Source: Pseudonocardia sp.
Lineage (GTDB): Bacteria > Actinomycetota > Actinomycetes > Mycobacteriales > Pseudonocardiaceae
Reading direction: 5' to 3'
Assembly (NCBI RefSeq): GCF_029263155.1
Contig: NZ_JAJCYB010000037.1
Coordinates: 1-34,487, forward strand
DNA length: 34,487 nucleotides
The notes beneath the pieces are model-generated. The model had not been told where the DNA came from. It did not search any database and saw only the letters and a list, made by a program, of their open reading frames with translations. Numbering within the stretch: position 1 is the first letter of the stretch; every line of letters starts with the position of its first letter. Positions 29,315 to 34,487 of this stretch are shown here, one piece after another. A program made the translations under genes and the position numbers.

Positions 29315-30540
29315 GGGACCGGGCCGTGGCGCTCGACGCCGCCGACCCCCTCGCCGCTTACCGGGACCGGTTCCTGCCCGCGCCCGGCGTGCTCGCCTAC
29401 CTCGACGGAAACTCGCTGGGCCGGCCCCCCGCGGTGGTCCCCGAGCGGATGGCCGCGTTCGTCCGCGAGGCCTGGGGCGGCCGCCTCATCCGGGGCTGGG
29501 GCGAGGGCTGGATGACCTGGCCCGAGGAGGTCGGCGACCGCATCGCGCACGCCGCGCTCGGCGCCGCGCCCGGCCAGACGGCGGTCGCCGACTCGACCAC
29601 GGTGCTGCTCTACAAGCTCGCCCGGGCCGCGGTCGACCGCGCCATCGACGGGGATCCCCGGCGCCGCGAGATCGTGCTCGACACCGACAACGTCCCCACC
29701 GACCGCGACGTCGCCGCAGGGATCGCGGCCGAGCGCGGCGCCCGGCTGCGCTGGGTCGAGACCGACCCGGCGGCCGGAATCACCCCGGAGCAGGTGGCGG
29801 CGGCGGTCGGCCCGGACACCGCGCTCGTGCTGTTCAGCCACGTCGCCTACCGTTCCGGCTGGATCGCCGACGCCCCCGCGATCACCCGCATCGCCCACGA
29901 GGCGGGCGCGCTGGCCCTGTGGGACCTGAGCCACTCCGTCGGGTCGGTCGAGCTGGAGCTGGACGCCTGGGGCGTCGACCTGGCCGTCGGCTGCACCTAC
30001 AAGTACCTCAACGCCGGCCCCGGCTCCCCCGCGTTCGGGTACGTGCGCCACGGCCTGCAGGAGACGCTGCGCCAGCCGATCCAGGGCTGGATGGGCCGGC
30101 GCGACCCGTTCGAGATGGGTCCCGGCCACACCCCGGCGGCGGGCATCCGCGCCATCGTGTCCGGCACCCCGCCCATCCTCGCGGCCGTGCCGCTGCTGGC
30201 CTCGCTGGAGATGCTGGAGGAGGTCGGGATCGGCGCGGTGCGGGCGAAGTCGCGGGACCTGACGGCGTACGCGCTGGACCTCGTGGACGCCTGGCTGCCG
30301 GGCGTGGAGGTGGTCTCGCCGCGCGACCCGGACCGACGCGGCGGGCACGTCACGATCCGCCGTCCCGGCTTCCGGGAGATCCTCGACGACCTGTGGGAGC
30401 GCGGCGTGATCCCCGACTACCGCGAGCCCGACGGCATCCGGCTGGGCCTCGCCCCGCTCTCGACGGCGTTCACGGAGGTCCACGACGGCCTGGCGGTCCT
30501 GCGCGACCTGGTTGCAGGAGAGCCGCCTACCCGCCGGTAG
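29311..30540 (+). CDS. kynU: Kynureninase
   Basis: ATG 29311 overlaps the kynA stop; the product is 409 residues. This PLP enzyme cleaves kynurenine to anthranilate and alanine. Visible marks are Y-L-D-G-N-S-L-G-R-P near the N-terminus, F-S-H-V-A-Y-R-S-G, W-D-L-S-H-S-V-G (PLP ring Asp), and Lys231 in C-T-Y-K-Y-L-N-A-G-P-G, the Schiff-base lysine. Q-P-I-Q-G-W-M-G-R and the I-R-L-G-L-A-P C-terminal block also match. With kynA it forms a tryptophan-to-anthranilate pair, used either for catabolism or to feed secondary metabolites. The stop TAG 30538 is also the start of a TAGGGT -10-like sequence. Confidence 0.97.
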   Translation: MRDRAVALDAADPLAAYRDRFLPAPGVLAYLDGNSLGRPPAVVPERMAAFVREAWGGRLIRGWGEGWMTWPEEVGDRIAHAALGAAPGQTAVADSTTVLLYKLARAAVDRAIDGDPRRREIVLDTDNVPTDRDVAAGIAAERGARLRWVETDPAAGITPEQVAAAVGPDTALVLFSHVAYRSGWIADAPAITRIAHEAGALALWDLSHSVGSVELELDAWGVDLAVGCTYKYLNAGPGSPAFGYVRHGLQETLRQPIQGWMGRRDPFEMGPGHTPAAGIRAIVSGTPPILAAVPLLASLEMLEEVGIGAVRAKSRDLTAYALDLVDAWLPGVEVVSPRDPDRRGGHVTIRRPGFREILDDLWERGVIPDYREPDGIRLGLAPLSTAFTEVHDGLAVLRDLVAGEPPTRR

Positions 30541-30543
30541 GGT
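30538..30543 (+). promoter_or_regulatory. Weak candidate -10 TAGGGT before the SDR gene
   Basis: TAGGGT begins with the kynU stop codon and ends 19 bases before ATG 30563. It would give a transcript with a 5' leader of about 12 bases. It is the same hexamer as at 5599 and 26065, but the spacing does not fit leaderless translation. Confidence 0.3.
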
Positions 30544-30562
30544 CTCGTGGCAGGGTGTGCCG

Positions 30563-31357
30563 ATGGGAGCAGCGGGGACGGTCGCCGTCGTCACGGGCGC
30601 GGCACGCGGGTTCGGCAGGGAGATCGCGCGACGGCTCGTCGCGCGCGGGCACCAGGTCGTGATCACCGACCTGGACGCGTCGGCGGTCGACGCCGCGGCG
30701 GGCGAGCTGGGCGCCACCGGGATCGTGGCGGACGCGCGGCTGGCCGCCGACCACCGCCGCGTCGCCGAGGCCGCGCAGGAGCTGGGGCGGGTCGCGGTGT
30801 GGGTCAACAACGCGGGCGTGCTGCGCGCGGGCAAGGCGTGGGAGCACCCCGACGAAGACGTCGACCTGATGCTCGACGCCAACCTGCGCGGTGTCGTCCA
30901 CGGGTCGCGGGCCGCGGTCGAGGTGATGCGTGGGGCGGGCGGGCACCTGCTGAACGTCGCGTCGATGTCGGCGCACGGGCCCGTGCCCGGGCTCGCGGTG
31001 TACGCCGCCACGAAGGCGGGCGTGCTGAACTTCAGCACCAGCCTGCAGGGCGATCTCGACCTCGACGGTGTCCCGATCCGCGTGCACGCCCTGTGCCCCG
31101 ACCCGGCCGACACCGCGATGGTCCGCTCCGAGCGGGGGCACCGCGACACCGCGATCCTGTTCTCCCAGCGCTCGCTGCTCACCCCGGAGGCGGTGGCCGA
31201 CGCCGCGCTGGAGATGCTCGCCGGCCGCCGGCTGGTGCGCTCGGTCCCGGGCTATCGCGCCGCGCTGGCCCGCACCGGGGCGGTGCTGCCGCGCGTCGGG
31301 CTCGGGGTGCTCGCCCGGTTGCGGGCGCAGGGCGAGCGCCGCCGCGCCGGGGCATGA
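30563..31357 (+). CDS. Short-chain dehydrogenase/reductase
   Basis: From ATG 30563 the product is 264 residues; GTG 30557 and an ATG at 30512 inside kynU are alternatives. It is a classical SDR: T-G-A-A-R-G-F-G nucleotide loop, D-L-D-A at the end of strand 2 (Asp favours NAD), N-N-A-G, catalytic Ser in N-V-A-S-M-S and Y147-A-A-T-K151. A Val/Leu-rich C-terminus with an Arg cluster (R-A-Q-G-E-R-R-R) follows. The substrate is unknown. It sits 22 bases after kynU and overlaps the next gene (ATGA), but nothing ties it to tryptophan breakdown beyond position. Confidence 0.88.
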   Translation: MGAAGTVAVVTGAARGFGREIARRLVARGHQVVITDLDASAVDAAAGELGATGIVADARLAADHRRVAEAAQELGRVAVWVNNAGVLRAGKAWEHPDEDVDLMLDANLRGVVHGSRAAVEVMRGAGGHLLNVASMSAHGPVPGLAVYAATKAGVLNFSTSLQGDLDLDGVPIRVHALCPDPADTAMVRSERGHRDTAILFSQRSLLTPEAVADAALEMLAGRRLVRSVPGYRAALARTGAVLPRVGLGVLARLRAQGERRRAGA

Positions 31358-32145
31358 GCCCCAGGAGGTCGGGGCGGCGCCACGACCACGACGCCGGTGG
31401 CGACCCGGAGGTACTCGCGGCCAAGGCCGCGCTGCGCGACGAGGTGTGGACCTCCCTGATCGACGCGAAGGTCGCCCGGTTCCCGGGCGCCCGCAACCGG
31501 ATCTCCAACTTCACCGGGGCCGAGGCCGCCGCCCGCCGCCTCGCCGGCACCGACGCCTGGGCGGCGGCCCGCACGATCAAGTCCAACCCCGACTCCGCGC
31601 AGCTCCCCGTCCGGCGCCAGGCCCTGCTCGACGGCCGCACCGTCTACATGGCGGTGCCGCGCCTGGCCGAGCCCGAGCCGTTCTTCCTGCTCGACCCGGC
31701 CCACCTCGCCGACCCGCCGCGCACCGCCGCCTCGATCGCCGGGGCCACCCGCTCGGCCCGCCGCGTCACCGTCGCCGAGCTGGAGCCGGTCGACCTGGTG
31801 GTCACCGGCTGCGTGGCCGTCGGGGCCGACGGGTCCCGGCTGGGCAAGGGCGGCGGGTTCGCCGACCTGGAGTTCGCACTGGCCACGGCGGCCGGGCTGA
31901 TCGGGCCGGACACGCTCGTCGTCACCACGGTGCACGAGCTGCAGGTGCGCCCGGCCGGCGTGATCCCCACCGCGACGCACGACGCACCCGTCGATCTCGT
32001 CGTCACGCCGGAGCGGGTGCTCGACTGCCGGGCCGGGCGCCGGGAGCGGCCCACCGCAGGCATCGTGTGGTCCGCGCTCACCGAGGAGAAGATCGCCACG
32101 ATCCCCCTGCTCGGCGCGCTGCGGCGGGCATCGGGTCAGGGATAG
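31354..32145 (+). CDS. 5-formyltetrahydrofolate cyclo-ligase family protein
   Basis: ATG 31354 overlaps the SDR stop; the product is 263 residues. The family fold is indicated by the N-terminal K-x-A-L-R-D-E-V-W, the G-R-T-V-Y-M-A-V-P-R-L segment and the G-K-G-G-G-F-A-D-L-E loop, which stands for the usual G-x-G-G-G-Y-Y-D. True cyclo-ligases convert 5-formyl-THF to methenyl-THF with ATP and are about 180-200 residues. This protein is longer, lacks the exact Y-Y-D, and resembles the MTHFS-domain paralogues, whose function is not established. Its last 10 bases overlap the end of the convergent DUF3152 gene. Confidence 0.83.
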   Translation: MSPRRSGRRHDHDAGGDPEVLAAKAALRDEVWTSLIDAKVARFPGARNRISNFTGAEAAARRLAGTDAWAAARTIKSNPDSAQLPVRRQALLDGRTVYMAVPRLAEPEPFFLLDPAHLADPPRTAASIAGATRSARRVTVAELEPVDLVVTGCVAVGADGSRLGKGGGFADLEFALATAAGLIGPDTLVVTTVHELQVRPAGVIPTATHDAPVDLVVTPERVLDCRAGRRERPTAGIVWSALTEEKIATIPLLGALRRASGQG

Positions 32146-32852
32146 GGCCAGGGGTTGGGAGCGCAGCCGAGCAGGCCCTTGGTCTGCTGCATCATCACCG
32201 GCGCCGCGACGTCGGGGCCCGGGCACGGCACGTGGCCGTGCCCGAGGAAGTGCCCCACCTCGTGGTTCACCACGTACTGCCGGTACGCGGTGCGATCGGT
32301 GCCGTAGTCCGGATGGGCGAGGACCCAGCGGTGGTGGGTCAACACGACGAGCGGCCCGTTGCGACACGACAGGGTGCCACCGGTGCGCAGCGGCAGGCAC
32401 AGCCGCGCCGAGGTGTCCGGGCTGGCCAGCACCACCGTGACCTCGGCGTCGCCGTCGGTGCGGGCGAACGACATCGACCCGTCGCGGCCCCAACCGCGCG
32501 GGTCGTTGAGGGTGTCGAGCACGAAGTCGGCGAACGCCGGGCCGTCGACGGGCAATCCGCCCTCCACCTCGACCCGAACGGTCCGAACCCGACCCGGCCC
32601 CGGTGCGGGAGCGGACCCGGGCACCACGACCGGCACGCCGGTGCCGACCGGCGGAACCTCCGACCCGAGAACACCGGCCCGGGCGTCCTCGGACGGTGGT
32701 TCGGGAGCGGCCGGGGCCCCGGTGACCGCCGCGACGCGCGGGACGGTCTCCGGGACCGGAGTCGCCGCGGGCCCGGGCAGCACGCCGGGCACCGCCAGCA
32801 GCGCCGCGCCGAGGGCGACCGCGGCGGTCAGCAGGCAGGCACGGCGGAGCAC
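32136..32852 (-). CDS. Secreted DUF3152 protein, putative zinc metalloprotease
   Basis: From GTG 32852 the product is 238 residues. It begins with a signal peptide (L-R-R-A-C-L-L-T-A-A-V-A-L-G-A-A-L-L-A). A Pro/Ala-rich linker follows (about 30-90), then the DUF3152 domain. The C-terminal half holds a full metzincin-like site, H-E-V-G-H-F-L-G-H-G-H, followed by a V-M-M-Q-Q-T-K-G-L-x-G-C block with Met placed like a Met-turn. Two Cys pairs could form disulfides outside the cell. DUF3152 proteins are widespread in actinobacteria but their substrates are unknown; protease activity is inferred from the motif. Its 3' end overlaps the convergent cyclo-ligase gene by 10 bases. Confidence 0.88.
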   Translation of the reverse strand: MLRRACLLTAAVALGAALLAVPGVLPGPAATPVPETVPRVAAVTGAPAAPEPPSEDARAGVLGSEVPPVGTGVPVVVPGSAPAPGPGRVRTVRVEVEGGLPVDGPAFADFVLDTLNDPRGWGRDGSMSFARTDGDAEVTVVLASPDTSARLCLPLRTGGTLSCRNGPLVVLTHHRWVLAHPDYGTDRTAYRQYVVNHEVGHFLGHGHVPCPGPDVAAPVMMQQTKGLLGCAPNPWPYP

Positions 32853-32918
32853 CGGGCCAGCGTGACACGCCCGGTCCGGTCACGCAGACCTCAGCGGGCA
32901 TGGTGAGAGGATGCCGCG

Positions 32919-33164
32919 ATGACCACGGTGACGGCGGTTCTGGTGGGCGGGCCGTGGGACGGGCACACCGAGCAGGTGGAGCTGGGCGCCGACGGCCTGC
33001 CACCACGCGTGATCCCCCGTCACCGCGACACGACGATCTACACCGAGGACACCGGCCACCTGCCGGTCCGCATCCCCGAGCGGGGCTACCGCCGGGTCGG
33101 GCCGCACGCGTCCGAGCCGGACCGGTGGGTCTACGAGCCCGACACCGGCGACCCGCTCAGCTAG
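32919..33164 (+). CDS. Small hypothetical protein, 81 residues
   Basis: ATG 32919 has GAGAGGA about 8 bases upstream, a good ribosome site. The product is hydrophilic and has no signal peptide or membrane segment. It starts V-L-V-G-G-P-W-D-G-H and ends Y-R-R-V-G-P ... R-W-V-Y-E-P. This G-G-P-x-D-G start and closing W-V-Y resemble small uncharacterised actinobacterial proteins, and I cannot name a function. Its stop overlaps the convergent lipoprotein gene by 8 bases. Confidence 0.72.
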   Translation: MTTVTAVLVGGPWDGHTEQVELGADGLPPRVIPRHRDTTIYTEDTGHLPVRIPERGYRRVGPHASEPDRWVYEPDTGDPLS

Positions 33165-33507
33165 CGGTCACCCGCACCACGACGGTGGTGTCGGTGACCG
33201 ACTCCACCGCGATCGTGAAGCCCTGGGCCTGCGTCTGCCCGCCGACGGGAACGCTGACCGACTGGCCCGCCACCTCCAGCATCGCCTGCCCGTCCTGCAC
33301 CCCGACCAGCCGCGCGGAGACCCCCAACACCGACACCGCCGCCTCACCGGACCGCGGGAACGTGATGGTGCACCCGTCGATGCCGCAGTCGGTGTCGGAA
33401 CCGGATCCACCACAGCCGGCGACGGTGACGAGGACGAGGACGGCGGCCAGCGCGGCGCGGCGGAGTCGGAGCACGAGACGGAATGTAGCCGTAGTGGTGC
33501 TGGTCAC
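33157..33507 (-). CDS. Small predicted lipoprotein
   Basis: From GTG 33507 the product is 116 residues; an internal GTG a few codons on is an alternative start. An Arg-containing start and hydrophobic stretch lead into the lipobox V-T-V-A-G-C, so it should be lipid-anchored on the outer face of the membrane after cleavage. Two further Cys follow close by (D-C-G-I-D-G-C) and may form a disulfide. The rest is Val/Thr-rich and probably a small beta sandwich. No family was recognised. Upstream is the long gene-poor stretch to 34336. Confidence 0.78.
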   Translation of the reverse strand: MTSTTTATFRLVLRLRRAALAAVLVLVTVAGCGGSGSDTDCGIDGCTITFPRSGEAAVSVLGVSARLVGVQDGQAMLEVAGQSVSVPVGGQTQAQGFTIAVESVTDTTVVVRVTAS

Positions 33508-33996
33508 ACATCACGGCGGTCGTTCATGGCGATCGCATACCGGGTGCGGTCCGGGTCTCCGTGCACGCGTGCCGGATCGCCGCGGTGGCCTCGGGCCGGC
33601 CGGGGCTGGTTCCTCGACGGCCGTGCCCGCCGCCGCCGTGCCCCTGGCGCTCGTCGTCGCCTTGCCGGATGTGGTGCTCCGGTACCGGCGCGTCCGACGG
33701 GTGGGCGCCCGGGCGGGCCGGGCTGCTGACCTGTTCCGGCGCGGTGTGCCGAGCCCGGGTTCCGCGGCCTGGCCCGGCAACGCACAGGGGGGATGGTTCG
33801 CGATCGGGCTTCGACGGGACGGTCCGGTCGACGGCGCGGCGGCCGCCGGCCCGGTACCGGGGGCGGTGTCCGGTCGAGCCGCTGTCCGGGGATGTGGCGG
33901 TCAGGGAGTCGGCAGGCTGCTGTCGAAGGGGTCACGCGCTGGTTCCGGTCCGCCGGCGCCGGCGCGTCGGGTTCGGGCGTGTCGGCGACCTCCCAG

Positions 33997-34012
33997 CGGT
34001 TCAGGTGAACCG
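33997..34012. repeat. Perfect 16-bp inverted repeat
   Basis: CGGTTCA and TGAACCG are complementary arms around GG. It may be an operator or a small hairpin; no neighbouring gene end explains it. Confidence 0.5.
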
Positions 34013-34020
34013 TTGCGGGG

Positions 34021-34291
34021 GTGGTCGGCCTCCACCGACACCGCGACCGGGGCCGCCCGCCGGGTCGGGCGGGGCCGGGTTCCGGCGTCTCTTCCGGGTG
34101 GGGCGGTGGTCGGCTTCTACCGAAGTGCTGCCGCGCCGATTCCGCTCCTCGGCGCTGGCGCGCCTGCGGTACGGATCGACTTGCCACCGAAAGACCCTCC
34201 CTCGATCCCCGTAGCCGGTCGGGTCGACCGCTCCCGTACGGCGTCGATCTCCCGTCCGGTGGTAGGTCGCCGAGTGGTCGACCTCCGTCGG
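34021..34291 (+). repeat. Three degenerate 18-base direct repeats upstream of the DUF222-HNH gene
   Basis: GTGGTCGGCCTCCACCGA (34021), GTGGTCGGCTTCTACCGA (34106) and GTGGTCGACCTCCGTCGG (34274) differ at a few positions. Spacing is irregular. They may be remnants of a repeated sequence or binding sites. Confidence 0.4.
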
Positions 34292-34323
34292 TCGACGGTA
34301 CCAAACGTGCAGCTCAGTGGCGG

Positions 34324-34342
34324 TATAGTAGAACACATGTTC
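34324..34342 (+). promoter_or_regulatory. Leaderless promoter with overlapping SOS-box-like (LexA) dyad
   Basis: TATAGT (34324-34329) is a strong -10 exactly 7 bases before ATG 34337. GAAC-ACAT-GTTC (34331-34342) covers the transcription start and the start codon. The core GAAC-N4-GTTC equals that of the mycobacterial SOS box TCGAAC-N4-GTTCGA; the outer two bases on each side match poorly. Some mycobacterial 13E12 genes are known LexA targets, so repression by LexA here is well supported by family knowledge. Confidence 0.7.
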
Positions 34343-34487
34343 CCATCCGTCGCCGCGCCCTACGCGCCCGAACCGGACGCGCCCGAGTGGGACGCCGCCG
34401 AACCCCCGCCCACCATGGCCGACACGCCGCCGTCGGGGGTGTTCGCCGCCGAACTGGACTTCGCCACCGGGCACCCGGCGGCCCTGT
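34337..34487 (+). CDS. DUF222 / HNH family protein, 5' end (3' end cut by window)
   Basis: ATG 34337 opens M-F-P-S-V-A-A-P-Y-A-P-E-P and stays in frame into the 99 bases shared with the left end, where it continues as the frame open at base 3. Joined end to end, the two parts make one 444-residue protein. If the window is linear, this is the start of a second copy identical to the first over at least 99 bases. The start is fixed by the -10 and SOS-like site just before it, with no ribosome site, so translation is probably leaderless. Confidence 0.85.
   Translation, partial: MFPSVAAPYAPEPDAPEWDAAEPPPTMADTPPSGVFAAELDFATGHPAAL
34389..34487. repeat. Right copy of 99-bp terminal direct repeat
   Basis: Identical to bases 1-99. 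Removing one copy gives a 34388-bp circle that restores one intact DUF222-HNH gene. Confidence 0.95.

Larger units (their letters stand above)
33508..34336. other. Long intergenic region without a convincing gene
   Basis: Long open frames exist on both strands (minus strand to 34304, plus strand 33561-34214), but their products are Arg/Pro-rich low-complexity sequence with no recognisable domain, as expected by chance at this GC content. Visible structure: a perfect inverted repeat CGGTTCA-GG-TGAACCG at 33997-34012, and a degenerate 18-base motif near GTGGTCGGCCTCCACCGA at 34021, 34106 and 34274. The right end holds the promoter of the DUF222-HNH gene. It could be decayed coding sequence or a regulatory spacer. 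Confidence 0.6.

Noticed and set aside
33504..34304. 266-residue minus-strand frame in the intergenic region
   Set aside because: Arg/Pro-rich throughout, no domain, no ribosome site, and it overlaps the lipoprotein start.
1..34487. A plasmid or phage genome, suggested by apparent circularity
   Set aside because: No replication, partition, mobilisation, integrase, capsid or lysis gene is present; the genes are typical of a chromosome.

Overview
The window is a very GC-rich actinobacterial segment with dense genes, many GTG starts and many stop/start overlaps. A member of the Pseudonocardiales close to Pseudonocardia is the best guess. This is inference from gene content: a DUF222/13E12-type HNH protein, a DUF3152 protease, an Eis-like acetyltransferase, and a plsB / HAD-plsC / wax-ester-synthase cluster like mycobacterial Rv2482c-Rv2484c. 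No integrase, transposase, replication, partition, conjugation or phage gene was seen, and no rRNA, tRNA or CRISPR array.

The first 99 bases are repeated exactly as the last 99 bases (1-99 = 34389-34487). Both lie in the 5' coding part of a DUF222-HNH gene, and the right end supplies the missing start (ATG 34337). Read as a circle, the sequence is 34388 bp and encodes one intact 444-residue DUF222-HNH protein. Since the rest is ordinary chromosomal content, I favour a chromosomal stretch between two identical DUF222-HNH copies, closed falsely by the assembler, over a plasmid.

Layout. 1-1283: DUF222-HNH gene. 1405-3437: three tandem AIM24-family genes. 3517-5487 (-): amylosucrase. 5612-7016: a coiled-coil protein and a small membrane protein. 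7082-9766: HrpB helicase with an unusual repeat-bearing insertion. 9861-11676: an AT-hook-like protein and a zinc-ribbon/SDR fusion. 11689-14150 (-): GlgX and a small Rieske protein. 14266-15123: metallophosphoesterase. 15244-16404 (-): CoA-transferase. 16429-17946: orphan sensor kinase. 17981-18739 (-): Asp-rich membrane protein. 18866-20780: siderophore reductase, methyltransferase and ArsC-like protein behind a candidate iron box. 20863-25876 (-): a 925-residue HAD-PlsC-WS/DGAT fusion preceded by plsB. 26079-32145: a coupled run of leader peptide, glycosyltransferase, Eis-like GNAT, kynA, kynU, SDR and a 5-FTHF cyclo-ligase-like gene. 32136-33507: secreted DUF3152 protease, a small protein and a lipoprotein. 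33508-34336: about 0.83 kb with no convincing gene, then the SOS-like promoter of the DUF222-HNH gene.

Themes. The fusion gene plus plsB could cover the acyl route from glycerol-3-phosphate to triacylglycerol in one two-gene operon. Amylosucrase and GlgX both act on alpha-glucans. kynA and kynU make most of a tryptophan-to-anthranilate route, without formamidase here. Three copies of a palindromic element built of 20-bp units sit only in gaps between convergent genes. Several genes have TANNNT exactly 7 bases before the start codon, suggesting leaderless mRNAs.
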